Assembly: GCF_021800405.1 (NCBI RefSeq)
Contig: NZ_CP084550.1
Coordinates: forward strand, 4,154,001 to 4,218,000
Length of the DNA: 64,000 bases
DNA from: Arthrobacter sp. FW306-07-I
GTDB lineage: Bacteria; Actinomycetota; Actinomycetes; Actinomycetales; Micrococcaceae
Direction of reading: 5' to 3'
The position numbers and the translations under genes are program-made. Below the pieces are notes generated by a model. It saw nothing but the letters and a program-made list of their open reading frames with translations, did no database searches and was not told the DNA's origin. Each line of letters starts with the position of its first letter. Within the stretch, counting starts at the first letter, position 1. This document shows, in pieces, positions 42,161 to 51,903 of the stretch.

Positions 42161-43212
42161 GATGCCTTCCCTGAGGGAGTTGCAGCGGGCTGCGTTGCCG
42201 CGAAGTTTTCCGCCGTAATGGTCTTGGATTCGGGCAGCGCTTCCTCGGACAGGCCCCAGCGCTCCAGCACCTTGCCGTAGGAGCCGTCCTTGATCACCGA
42301 ATTCAGTGCCTCGGAAATCACCGGAGCCAGCCCGTTGCCGCGCAGGGTGGTGGCGGCCACCGGGGTTTCGGACGGCCAGCCGGCGTTCATCTTGCCCACC
42401 ACCTTCAGGTCGTCGCGGGTGTTCTCCCGGTACACCGTGGACGGGTAGGGTGCGATGTTCAGGTCGGTCCGGCCGGAGGACAGCGCCAGGATGGTGTCGG
42501 CGTCGGACGAGTAGTACTGCAGCACAGCCGGCGCCTTGCCCTTGCCCTCAAGTTCCTTGTTCCAGGCCAGCAGGATCTTCTCCTGGTTGGTGCCGGACCC
42601 CACGGAGATCTTCAGGCCGGAGATGTCGTCCGCGCCCTTGATGTCGTAGGTGGAGGACTTCTTGGCCTCGAAGCCCATGTACGCGGCCCGGTAGCTGGCG
42701 AAGTCGAACAGCTTCACCCGGTCCTTGTTCACGCCCACGTTGGAGAACACGGCCTCAAAATCGCCGGACTGGGTCTTCAGCGGCCAGTTCTCCCACGACG
42801 TGACCTGGACGTCCAGCTCCAGTCCAAGTTTGTCCGCCACCAGCTGGGCGATATCCAGCTCCGAGCCGATGGGCGTCTTGTCGTCCGTGGCGTGGAAGGA
42901 CAGCGGGATGGAGCCGGCCGTGGTGGCAATGGTGAGCTTGCCGTCCTTGCTGATCAGCCCGGGGACCTTGGCGGCGAGCGCGGCGTCCTTTTCTGCCCGG
43001 ATCCGCTGCTGGTCCGGCGAAGTGTTGTAGACCACGCCGTTGCGCGCCGCCGTCGTCTGTGCTGCACCGCTGGCATTGCCGGCGGCCGATGCGCCCGGGT
43101 CGGCGCAGCCGGCGAGCGCGGCAGTACCAAGGAGTCCGGTGCCAAGAAGGACGACGGCGGGAAGCACCGCGAGTGCGCGGCTGCGGCGTGGGCCGCTGGT
43201 TGGGAAAGCCAT
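42157..43212 (-). CDS. Polar amino-acid ABC importer, lipoprotein binding protein
   Basis: A 351-residue family-3 solute-binding protein. The signal peptide ends A-L-A-G-C near residue 36, so the mature protein is a lipoprotein. SBP_bac_3 features: KLTIATTAGSIPLSFHATDD, SELDIAQLVADKLGLELDVQ, and EAVFSNVGVNKDR. Receptors of this class bind amino acids, cystine or opines. The gene is 12 bp after its ATPase gene. With the monooxygenases downstream, a modified or sulfur-containing amino acid is the likely cargo. Confidence 0.88.
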   Translation of the reverse strand: MAFPTSGPRRSRALAVLPAVVLLGTGLLGTAALAGCADPGASAAGNASGAAQTTAARNGVVYNTSPDQQRIRAEKDAALAAKVPGLISKDGKLTIATTAGSIPLSFHATDDKTPIGSELDIAQLVADKLGLELDVQVTSWENWPLKTQSGDFEAVFSNVGVNKDRVKLFDFASYRAAYMGFEAKKSSTYDIKGADDISGLKISVGSGTNQEKILLAWNKELEGKGKAPAVLQYYSSDADTILALSSGRTDLNIAPYPSTVYRENTRDDLKVVGKMNAGWPSETPVAATTLRGNGLAPVISEALNSVIKDGSYGKVLERWGLSEEALPESKTITAENFAATQPAATPSGKAS

Positions 43213-43224
43213 GGGTGAAGTCCT

Positions 43225-44033
<809 letters not shown>

Positions 44034-44034
<1 letters not shown>

Positions 44035-45041
44035 CAGAAGTTCCTCCGGTTGGGCACCGCGTGGGTGGCGAAGAATTTGCGGGCCTTCTGCAGGGGCGTC
44101 AGCGGCAGGTTCCGCACCGCACCCTTGGAGTAGTGCCGTTCGATGTAGTACTGGAAGACGCTCAGCACGGACGTGATGACGATGTACCAGAGCGTGGCCA
44201 CCAAAAGCAGCGGCAGGACCTGCTGGGTGCGGTTGTAGATGACCTGCACCGTGTAGAACAGTTCCGAGTAGGCCAGGACGTAGACGATCGAGGTGCCCTT
44301 GACCAGGCCGATGATCTCGTTGAACGCCGTGGGCAGGATGGCCCGCATGGCCTGCGGGAGCACGATCCGGGTGGAGCGGCGCCAGCCCGGGATGCCCAGC
44401 GCTGCCGCGGCTTCCAGCTGGCCCTGGTCCACCGAGAGGATGCCGCCGCGGATGATCTCGGCCGAGTACGCCGCCTGGTTCAGGGTCAGGCCCAGCACCG
44501 CTGCCGCGAACTGGCTGATCAGCGTGGTGGTCTGCACCTCGAAGAACCGGACATCGGTGAACGGGATGCCAAGGCTGATCTTTTCGTACAGGTAGCCCAG
44601 GTTGTACCAAAGCAGCATCTGAACCAGCAGCGGCGTGGACCGGAAGATCCAGGAGAATGTCCAGGACACCGAGACCAGCAGCGGCGACGCAGATAGCCGC
44701 ATCAGCGCCAGGATGAAGCCCAGCACGAAGCCCAGGACCCCGGAGATTGCGGTCAGCTTCAGGGTTTCCACCAGCCCGTTGACCACGGACTGCGCGGTGA
44801 ACCACTGCGCCACCACGCCCCACTCCCAGCGCGGGTTGGTGGCCAGGGACCAGGCCACGGCAAGGACGCCAAGCGCGACGACGGCAGTCCCCACCCAGCG
44901 CCCCGGATGCTTTGCTGCCACCACCCGGTAGGACGAATAGTCGGTGGCCTGCCGGACGGGGGCACCAGGCCCGGTTGGCGGCGCTTCCGCCGCGGGCTGC
45001 GGTTGTTGTGACTGCGCCACCTTGGTTGCTGCTGAACTCAT
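44034..45041 (-). CDS. Polar amino-acid ABC importer, permease
   Basis: A 335-residue HisM/GlnP-type permease: a disordered ~60-residue N-terminus rich in Gln/Pro/Ala, then five or six membrane segments. The EAA-like docking loop reads Q-L-E-A-A-A-A-L-G-I-P-G-W-R. Only one permease gene is present, so it would act as a homodimer. ATG 45041 has GAGGTGG upstream on the minus strand; the start at 45137 does not. It is the first gene of the six-gene operon. Confidence 0.9.
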
Positions 45042-45336
45042 GCGCCACCTCGATTCTTGTCGTGAATTCCTTGTGCGGGCGGTTGCCCTGGCTGTTGCCT
45101 CTGATGTGGAGCCCTTGCGGCCCGCTGCTGGCTGCAAATCTAGGACCGCGCGGAACGGGCCAGCAAGGCGGCAGGTTGCATATCTTCACCGGGGTTCGCA
45201 CGGCGTCATGAGTCGTTTTCTTGCGTCTTTTAACCGGCTGTGACGCGGAGTTAACGGGCATGACCAGGCCCTCGACCGCCGTCGTCACGGCTGCCTAGCA
45301 TGGGCATCCAATCCACCCCCGCCGTCAGGAGCGCCC
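45042..45336. promoter_or_regulatory. Divergent promoter region of the putative sulfur-salvage genes
   Basis: This 295-bp gap separates the minus-strand importer/monooxygenase operon from the plus-strand FAD/NAD(P)-binding protein gene, so it must hold two promoters. I searched by eye for a SAM or other S-box riboswitch and for repeats and found no convincing match. AGGAG lies just before the ATG at 45337. Confidence 0.45.
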
Positions 45337-47277
45337 ATGCCAGCCACCATCCCGGCCATCGTCTTCATCGGCGGCGGACCGCGCACGGCGGGCGTCCTGG
45401 AACGGATCGCAGCCAACCGGCCGGACGTCTTCGCCGGCCCGCTGCAGATCCACGTGGTGGAGCCGCACATCCCTGGCTCGGGCCGGATCTGGCGCTACGA
45501 CCAGGACCCCGGCCTCCTGCTCAACTCGATGGCGGCGGACATCACCATGTTCACCGACGAGTCAGTGGACTGCGCCGGCCCCGCCGCCCCCGGTCCCGGG
45601 TTGGCCGAGTGGGCCGCCGGCGTGCTGGACGCCTCCATCATCGACGTTCCGGACTTCCCGCAGCCGCTGTGGAAGCAGCTGCGGACCCTGACCGGCACCA
45701 CCTTCCCCACGCGGCAACTGCAGAGCCAGTACCTCGAATGGTTCTTCCGCCGCGCCGCCCGGTCCCTGGGCCGCAGCGTGTCCGTCCACCGCACCACCGC
45801 CGTCGGCATCACGGCGCTGGAGGGCGGCGGGCACGACGTTGCGCTGGCCAACGGCCGGACCCTGCACGCCGACATCGTGGTCACCGCCCTCGGCCACACC
45901 GACTCAAAGCCGGACGCCGTCTCCGCCGGCTTCGCGGACTTCGCCGCCCGGCACGGCGGCTACCACGCGGCACCCGCCTACACCACCGACGTCGACTACT
46001 CACCCATTGCCCCCGGGCAGGACGTGATCGTTGCCGGGATGGGCCTGGCGTTCGTGGACCTGCTGGTCCTCCTGATGGAAGGCCGCGGCGGCAGGTTCCA
46101 GGAAACGGACGACGGCGGGCTGCGCTACCTTCCGTCCGGGAGGGAACCACGGCTGTGGGCCGGGTCCCGCCGCGGGGTGCCGTACCACTCGAAGATCTCC
46201 GCAGTCCTGCGGGGACAGGCACCCGGGCCGTTGCAGTTCTTTACGGCGGCGGCGGTGGAGGCCCTGCTGGAGCAGCACGGCGAACTGGACTTCCGGGAGC
46301 ACCTCTGGCCGCTGATCGCCAAGGAAGCCGGCTATTACTACTACCGCGAACTCCTGACCGGCAGCCCCGAGCGGGCAACCATGGGCTGGGATTCCTTCGC
46401 CGCGCGGTACGCCGGCCTCGATTGGTACAGCGGCGAGCGCGCGGACCTGGTGGCCGCCGCCGTCCCGGACGCGGGCCTGCACCTGGACCTGGAAGGGCTG
46501 GACCGCCCCTTTGCCGGGCTTCGCTTCGACGGGCACCAGGCCGTCCAGGATGCAGTGGCCGAGTACATCGAAAATGACCTGGCCCTGCGGGACGGCCCGG
46601 ACCATCCGGAAACCCTTGCCCTGTTCCTGGCCCTGCTGCACGTCTACATGGAGGTGGGGCGGGTGGTTCCGGCGGAGCGGCTGAACGCACGCTCGCAGCA
46701 GCTCATCCACGGCTGGTGGCATGGCTTCTTCAGCTTTGTTGATTCCGGGCCACCGCCTCACCGGCTGCGCGAGATGCTGGCGCTGCACCGGGCCAGTCTG
46801 CTGCAGTTCTTAGGCCCCAGCCTGGAGGTCACTCTTGACGAGGAGGGTGGAACTTTCCGTGCCACCTCGCCGCATTCAGGCGTCTCCGTTTCTGCCCAAG
46901 CGGTGATCGAAGCGCGGCTTCCGTCCACCTCCGTGGCCCGGTCGCTTAATCCCGTGCTTGCCTCGCTGTATGAAAGCGGACTGGGCAGCGAGCAGCAGCT
47001 GCTGACTTCGGACGGCATCCACTCCACCGGAAAGCTGCTGGTTTCCCCTGAGCATCGACTGATGGGAGCCGACGGCAAACCCCAACCCAGCCTCTTCGGC
47101 ATTGGCCCGGGAACGTCCGGCTGGGGCGCGGGCGCCTTCGCCCGGCCCAACACCAACGCCGCGCCCTTCCGGGAAAACGACGCCCTGGCCCGGACCATCC
47201 TCGGCGTTGCCCGGGATGCCGCCGCCCCGCCGTCCGGGACAATATCTCCAGAACCAGCCGCTGTTGGAAAGAAGTGA
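45337..47277 (+). CDS. FAD/NAD(P)-binding protein (FAD_NAD family)
   Basis: A 646-residue flavoprotein. The dinucleotide loop is at the N-terminus (VFIGGGPRTAGVLERI, residues 9-24), followed by an aromatic and acidic substrate region (GSGRIWRYDQDPGLLLNSMA, DITMFTD) and a second cofactor strand DVIVAGMGLAFVDLLVLLM. The family lacks a firm reaction; members may be N- or S-oxygenases. It is divergent from the importer/monooxygenase operon, and this pairing suggests a common pathway. Length fits other actinobacterial members. Confidence 0.8.
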   Translation: MPATIPAIVFIGGGPRTAGVLERIAANRPDVFAGPLQIHVVEPHIPGSGRIWRYDQDPGLLLNSMAADITMFTDESVDCAGPAAPGPGLAEWAAGVLDASIIDVPDFPQPLWKQLRTLTGTTFPTRQLQSQYLEWFFRRAARSLGRSVSVHRTTAVGITALEGGGHDVALANGRTLHADIVVTALGHTDSKPDAVSAGFADFAARHGGYHAAPAYTTDVDYSPIAPGQDVIVAGMGLAFVDLLVLLMEGRGGRFQETDDGGLRYLPSGREPRLWAGSRRGVPYHSKISAVLRGQAPGPLQFFTAAAVEALLEQHGELDFREHLWPLIAKEAGYYYYRELLTGSPERATMGWDSFAARYAGLDWYSGERADLVAAAVPDAGLHLDLEGLDRPFAGLRFDGHQAVQDAVAEYIENDLALRDGPDHPETLALFLALLHVYMEVGRVVPAERLNARSQQLIHGWWHGFFSFVDSGPPPHRLREMLALHRASLLQFLGPSLEVTLDEEGGTFRATSPHSGVSVSAQAVIEARLPSTSVARSLNPVLASLYESGLGSEQQLLTSDGIHSTGKLLVSPEHRLMGADGKPQPSLFGIGPGTSGWGAGAFARPNTNAAPFRENDALARTILGVARDAAAPPSGTISPEPAAVGKK

Positions 47278-47281
47278 ATCC

Positions 47282-47815
47282 GTGACCGCAGAACCCGACC
47301 TCAAACCCAGGTCCCTCGATCCCGCCAGCCTTACGGTCCTCAGCCTGCCCATGCACGACCCGCGGGTCCGGCCGCTGCTGGACGAGCTCGCCGTCGAATA
47401 TGACACCCGCTACGGGGACCTGTTCGGGCGTAGCGCTGCCGCAGAGGAACTGAACCGCTACCCGGCGGAGGAATTCGAGGAGCCGAACGGCGCGCTCCTG
47501 GTGATCCAGGAGGACGGCGAGTCGATCGCCGGCGGGGCGTTCCGCCGGTACGACGACACCACCGCGGAACTGAAACGGATCTGGACCCACTCAGCCCACC
47601 GGCGTCGTGGTTTGGGCCGTCTGGTGCTGGACGAACTCGAGGCCCTGGCCGCCGCCCGCGGCTACACCCGGCTGTACCTCACCACGGGTCCGCGGCAGCC
47701 CGAGGCCAAGCACCTCTACCTGAACACCGGCTACCGGGCGCAGTTCGACGTGGACGCTGATCCGGAGACCATCGGGCCGCTGGCGTTCACCAAGGACCTG
47801 GCGCCTCAGAATTGA
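47282..47815 (+). CDS. GNAT-family N-acetyltransferase
   Basis: A 177-residue acetyltransferase. The acetyl-CoA loop is H-R-R-R-G-L-G-R-L-V, preceded by AELKRIWTHS and followed by YLTTGPRQPEAKHLYLNTGY. The start is GTG 47282, four bases after the flavoprotein stop. In the Bacillus yxe pathway an acetyltransferase modifies the substrate before the monooxygenase acts, so this gene may play that part; the evidence is only position. Confidence 0.85.
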   Translation: MTAEPDLKPRSLDPASLTVLSLPMHDPRVRPLLDELAVEYDTRYGDLFGRSAAAEELNRYPAEEFEEPNGALLVIQEDGESIAGGAFRRYDDTTAELKRIWTHSAHRRRGLGRLVLDELEALAAARGYTRLYLTTGPRQPEAKHLYLNTGYRAQFDVDADPETIGPLAFTKDLAPQN

Positions 47816-47863
47816 ACGGCGGTGTCTCCCGGCAGGCAGGGCAGCCGCCGCTAAGCTAGCGCC

Positions 47864-49639
47864 ATGGCCACCAAAACCACAGCAGAGAAGCTTGCCACCC
47901 TCCAGAAGGGCTACACCCTGGAAGGCGCCACCATCGAACTGGGAGCCGCCATCATCGACGGCGAACTGCACAAGGACGCGCCGGTGCGGCTGCCGCTGGC
48001 CATGATGAACCGGCACGGGCTGGTGGCCGGCGCCACCGGAACCGGCAAGACCGTCACGCTGCACATGATGGCCGAACAGCTCTCCACCGCCGGGGTCCCC
48101 GTGTTCCTGGCCGACATCAAGGGTGACCTCTCCGGCCTGGCGACGGCCGCCGTCGGGAGCGACAAACTCAAGGCCCGCACGGACAGCATCGGCCAGCCGT
48201 GGGAGGGCAAGACGTTCCCGGTGGAGTTCCTGGCGCTGGGCGGCGACGGCAACGGCGTCCCGGTCCGCGCCACGGTGACCTCATTCGGGCCCATCCTGCT
48301 CTCCAGGATCATGGAACTGAACGACACACAGGAATCCAGCCTGCAGCTGGTGTTCTACTTCGCGGACAAGAACGGCCTGGAGCTGATCGACCTCAAGGAC
48401 CTGCGCGCCGTCATCCAGTTCCTCACCTCGGACGAGGGCAAGGACAAGCTGGAGGAACTCGGCGGCCTGTCCAAGGCGACGGCCGGTGTGATCCTGCGGG
48501 AGCTCGTGAACCTGGAGGCCCAGGGCCTGGAGAAATTCTTCGGCGAGCCGGAATTCGACACCGCGGAGCTGCTGCGCACCGCCCCGGATGGCCGCGGGGT
48601 GGTCACGTGCCTGGAGCTTCCCACCCTGCAGACCAAGCCCATGCTGTTCTCCACCTTCCTGATGTGGCTTCTTGCAGACCTGTTCGAGGACCTCCCCGAG
48701 GCCGGCGACCTGGACAAGCCCAAGCTCGTGTTCTTCCTGGACGAGGCGCACCTGCTCTTCAACGGCGCCACGAAGGCTTTCCTGGAAGCCATCACCACCA
48801 CCGTCCGGCTGATCCGGTCCAAGGGCGTGGGCATCTTCTTCGTCACCCAGACGCCCAAGGACGTGCCCGCCGACGTCCTGGGCCAGCTGGCCAACCGGGT
48901 GCAGCACGCCCTGCGCGCGTTCACCCCCGAGGACGCCAAGGCGCTGAAGGCCACGGTGTCCACGTTCCCGGTGAGCGACTACGACCTCGAAGAGACCCTG
49001 ACCTCCGCCGGCATCGGTGAGGCCGTCATCACCGTCATGAACGAAAAAGGCGCCCCCACCCCGGTGGCCCTCACCCGGCTGCGCGCCCCCGAATCCGTCA
49101 TGGGTCCCAGCGACGAAGCCCTGGTCCGCAGCACCGTGGCCGGTTCGGCGCTGCTGGGCAAGTACGGAACTGCGGTGGACAACCCTTCCGCATACGAGAA
49201 GCTGAACGGCAAGGCGGCCGCGCCCACGGGTCCGGCGGCTTCTGAGCCTGCTGGCGGCGCTTCGGCCGGTGCCCCAACTGCTCCTGGCGCTTATGACGTG
49301 GACGCTGAAGCACGGAGGATCGAGGAGGAAATCCTGGGCCGGCCCAGCAGCAGGCCACCGCAGGCCCCGGTTCCGGCGCCAGAGGATTCCGACGTGCAGT
49401 ACGGCACCCCTGATTACAGCGAGCCACGTGAGTCCAAGCCCCGCGCCAAGGCGCCCCGCTCCAGGAAGCCGTCGTCCCCACGGCCGGAGCCGGGCGGCAT
49501 GATGGATGATCTGGGCGGGGTCCTCGGTGGTGCCCTGGGCGGCGGGCTGAAGAGCATGGCACGGTCCATGGGTACGCAGCTGGGCCGCGAATTGTTTCGC
49601 GGAGTGTTCGGCACGTCATCCCGCCGCCGCCGTCGCTGA
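47864..49639 (+). CDS. HerA-like ATPase/helicase (DUF853)
   Basis: A 591-residue P-loop ATPase of the HerA/FtsK superfamily, DUF853 type. Walker A is G-A-T-G-T-G-K-T (residues 56-63), Walker B LVFFLDEAHLLF (D293, E294), with the sensor-like VFYFADKNG segment and TQTPKDVPADVLGQLANR near residue 330. The C-terminal ~130 residues are low-complexity, Pro/Ala- and Arg-rich, and end in a run of arginines that may bind nucleic acid. The family's in vivo role is unsettled. No NurA nuclease gene is adjacent. Confidence 0.88.
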   Translation: MATKTTAEKLATLQKGYTLEGATIELGAAIIDGELHKDAPVRLPLAMMNRHGLVAGATGTGKTVTLHMMAEQLSTAGVPVFLADIKGDLSGLATAAVGSDKLKARTDSIGQPWEGKTFPVEFLALGGDGNGVPVRATVTSFGPILLSRIMELNDTQESSLQLVFYFADKNGLELIDLKDLRAVIQFLTSDEGKDKLEELGGLSKATAGVILRELVNLEAQGLEKFFGEPEFDTAELLRTAPDGRGVVTCLELPTLQTKPMLFSTFLMWLLADLFEDLPEAGDLDKPKLVFFLDEAHLLFNGATKAFLEAITTTVRLIRSKGVGIFFVTQTPKDVPADVLGQLANRVQHALRAFTPEDAKALKATVSTFPVSDYDLEETLTSAGIGEAVITVMNEKGAPTPVALTRLRAPESVMGPSDEALVRSTVAGSALLGKYGTAVDNPSAYEKLNGKAAAPTGPAASEPAGGASAGAPTAPGAYDVDAEARRIEEEILGRPSSRPPQAPVPAPEDSDVQYGTPDYSEPRESKPRAKAPRSRKPSSPRPEPGGMMDDLGGVLGGALGGGLKSMARSMGTQLGRELFRGVFGTSSRRRRR

Positions 49640-49652
49640 CCCGCGTTTCCCA

Positions 49653-49700
49653 GGCGGCAACTGCTGTCCCTGGCCGATGCCCAGGGCTCCTGTTGCCGCC
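49653..49700 (+). terminator. Terminator of the HerA-like gene
   Basis: Nested inverted repeats: outer GGCGGCAAC (49653-49661) / GTTGCCGCC (49692-49700), inner CCCTGG (49668-49673) / CCAGGG (49681-49686). They start 13 bp after the stop codon. Confidence 0.65.
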
Positions 49701-49800
49701 GTCCCGGCGCCCCGCCGTCGGGCGTTACGTAGGTGTTGCCTGTCTGATTAGGGGGACACCAACTTTAGAGTGCGTCCGCACTGACGTTACTGTGTAGAAC

Positions 49801-50799
49801 GTGCAGATGAGTCAAGCGTTGGTGAGGATCGCGGCCGGATGGCTGTTGGGCCTCATGCTTGCCGTCGCCGGAGCCATCGTGGCCATCAACGTTGTGAACA
49901 ACACGGTGGCCAGCCCCCAGCAGCCGGTCCGGGAGTACCTGGACGCGCTGAAGAGCGGTGACGGCGGGCGTGCCCTGGGGCTCCTCAAGGCCACCGTTCC
50001 ACCCAGCAACGCCGCGATGCTGGACGGCCCGGGGCTGCAGTCGTCCGCTTCCCGGCTCTCCAACATCAGCATCGGGGACCCCCAGGAACGCCCGGACAAC
50101 CAGGTGATGGTGCCCATGGACTACACGATCGATGGCAGCCGGCTGCACACGGAATTCCTGCTCCAAAAGACCGGCACCGAGTGGCTGTTCTTCAACACGT
50201 GGGCGTTCGTGCCGTCGCGGCTGCCCACTGTGGACATCACCGTGGTCAACGGCAACGAGGCCCAGGTCAACGGTGTTCCCGTGAACATGCCCAACGGCCG
50301 CAACTCCTTCGCCGTGTTCTACCCCGGCCAGTACGAGGCCTCCCTGGACGGACAGTACTTCTCCGCTGCCGCCACCCGCGCCACGGTCACCTCCAAGGAT
50401 GCGCCCGTGGCCCCGCTCAACCTGCTGACCCAGGCCACGGACAAGCTGAAAAGCGACGTTGCCGCCAAGATCCGGGAGTTCCTGGACGGCTGTGCGGCGG
50501 AGGCGGTCAAGGAACAGAAACTCCAGCCGGACTGTCCCTTCTATTACGCCAGCAACAACAGGGTCCAGGACGGCAGCATCCGGTGGACCGTGACCGAATA
50601 CCCCGGCGTCTCCGTGGAGCCGTTCGACGGCCGCTGGGTGGTGGCGCCCCTGGACGGCAAGGCCAAGGTGGAAGCGCTGCAGCAGAACTCGTTCACGGGG
50701 GCCTGGTACCCGCTGGACGCAGAGGTGGACTTCAGCTTCACCACCCGCCTGGATGTCACGGGTGACACGGTCAAGGTCACTCCGCAGCTGAGCTTCTAG
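49801..50799 (+). CDS. Membrane-anchored protein of unknown function
   Basis: A 332-residue protein with one N-terminal membrane helix (IAAGWLLGLMLAVAGAIVAI) and a large extracytoplasmic part. The first third (PVREYLDALKSGDGGRALGL) looks like an NTF2-like/DUF4878 lumazine-type fold; the remainder is rich in beta strands. A pair of cysteines (GCAAEAV...DCPFYY) could form a disulfide. No family is firmly recognised. GTG 49801 and ATG 49807 are both possible starts, and neither has a clear binding site. Confidence 0.7.
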   Translation: MQMSQALVRIAAGWLLGLMLAVAGAIVAINVVNNTVASPQQPVREYLDALKSGDGGRALGLLKATVPPSNAAMLDGPGLQSSASRLSNISIGDPQERPDNQVMVPMDYTIDGSRLHTEFLLQKTGTEWLFFNTWAFVPSRLPTVDITVVNGNEAQVNGVPVNMPNGRNSFAVFYPGQYEASLDGQYFSAAATRATVTSKDAPVAPLNLLTQATDKLKSDVAAKIREFLDGCAAEAVKEQKLQPDCPFYYASNNRVQDGSIRWTVTEYPGVSVEPFDGRWVVAPLDGKAKVEALQQNSFTGAWYPLDAEVDFSFTTRLDVTGDTVKVTPQLSF

Positions 50800-50823
50800 C
50801 CCTGCTTCAGGGTGCTGCGCCAG

Positions 50824-50842
50824 ACTGGCCCAGTTTTGAAGC
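50824..50842 (+). repeat. ACTGGCCCAGTTTTGAAGC motif, copy A
   Basis: A 19-bp motif whose first 11 bases are a palindrome (ACTGG-C-CCAGT). A near-identical copy in the opposite orientation is at 51866-51884. The two bracket the AbiEi/DUF559 gene. Confidence 0.55.
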
Positions 50843-50867
50843 CCTGACTTCCGTGTTCTTCAGTGTC

Positions 50868-51737
50868 CTAGACCCAACCGCCCCGAAAACCGGGCTGGTT
50901 CGGCTGCGGCCACCGCAGTGACCCGCGAGCCAGGACCTCCCGGACCTGCGCCAGGACGGATCCCGGGGCGAAGACCACGTCGTCATAGAAGAACCTGAGT
51001 ACGGGTAGTCCGTGACGGACAGCCATGTTGTCCCTGCGGCGGTCCTTTTTGAATTGACGGGCATCAAGATGGAAGGCGAGCCCGTCAATTTCCACGACGA
51101 GGAACCCTTCCAGCAGGAAGTCCACGCGGCCAATCCCCTCGATCCACACCTGGGTCTCGGTGGCTATGCCCGCCTCCCGGAACAGCACCCGGGCCAAGGT
51201 TTCCAGGAGGGAGTCTGCGCCGCGTTCAACCTTGGACACAACATTGCGTGCTTTGCCTGACCGGTTACCCTTCAGATGGCGCAACAGCAGGGACGGCTCA
51301 ATGTCCCCTCTGTTGTAGGCGCATTCCACCATGACCAGCGACTCGAGTTCCGGCAGGCACAGCAGTGCGTGAAGCAGGACGTCGGGAAGTGCTGCAAGGG
51401 TCCGATGACGGGGCCTCTGCGTCAGGGGAAGGCGGTGGCTGACACAACGGACGGCACGTCTTCCGTTGCTTTGCCAGTAGTGCGGCCGGGCAGCCGGTTG
51501 AAGCTGCCAGAGACCGTAATGCGGGGCGGCAGATGCGCACGTCAGCAGGCTGCGGGCCAGTCCTGCGCCCACCAGCTCGGCATCAGCACCCGGAACGGCC
51601 AGCAGCCCGCGCTCCAACCGCACCAACTGCCCGCCACGAACTGCGCGGCTGATCTCTGTTTCCGTCGCCCCGGCGGCAGCCACGTCGCGCCGCAGCAGCA
51701 CTCCTCCGGCGGATTTGAGGATTTCCGATGGGTCCAT
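50868..51737 (-). CDS. AbiEi-like winged-helix protein fused to a DUF559 nuclease-like domain
   Basis: A 289-residue protein. The N-terminal ~60 residues resemble the type IV antitoxin AbiEi helix-turn-helix (GVLLRRDVAAAGATETEISR, GQLVRLERGLLAV). The C-terminal ~100 residues resemble DUF559/Vsr-like PD-(D/E)xK folds: RVDFLLEGFLVVEIDG with D and E-x-D, then FKKDRRRDN and VLRFFYDDV. Such fusions are widespread in actinobacteria and have no proven role; a defence or DNA-repair function is possible. No AbiEii toxin gene is adjacent. Related ACTGGCCCAGT motifs lie on both sides of the gene. Confidence 0.75.
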   Translation of the reverse strand: MDPSEILKSAGGVLLRRDVAAAGATETEISRAVRGGQLVRLERGLLAVPGADAELVGAGLARSLLTCASAAPHYGLWQLQPAARPHYWQSNGRRAVRCVSHRLPLTQRPRHRTLAALPDVLLHALLCLPELESLVMVECAYNRGDIEPSLLLRHLKGNRSGKARNVVSKVERGADSLLETLARVLFREAGIATETQVWIEGIGRVDFLLEGFLVVEIDGLAFHLDARQFKKDRRRDNMAVRHGLPVLRFFYDDVVFAPGSVLAQVREVLARGSLRWPQPNQPGFRGGWV

Positions 51738-51839
51738 GACGCCACAATGTCTGTCCCCAGTGGCTGTCGGCAGGTGTCACGGGCGCTATGTGGACAAGGG
51801 GCTGTGCGCACTGGCCCGGTTTTGGGGCCGCAGAAACGG

Positions 51840-51885
51840 AACTGGCCCGTCTTCAGGCTTTCAAAGCTTGAAAACTGGGCCAGTT
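51840..51885 (-). terminator. Terminator of the NHL-thioredoxin gene, containing motif copies
   Basis: AACTGGCCC and GGGCCAGTT form the base of a long imperfect hairpin 18 bp after the NHL-thioredoxin stop (51904-51906). Its right arm (51866-51884) is the inverted copy of the motif at 50824-50842, differing in one base. A degenerate copy, ACTGGCCCGGTTTTGGGGCC, lies at 51810-51829. Confidence 0.6.
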
Positions 51886-51903
51886 CAGCAGGAAAGAACG
51901 CGG

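Noticed and set aside
45042..45336. SAM-type riboswitch ahead of the putative sulfur-salvage genes
   Set aside because: The context made it worth checking, but I could not assemble the conserved core or a matching terminator by eye.
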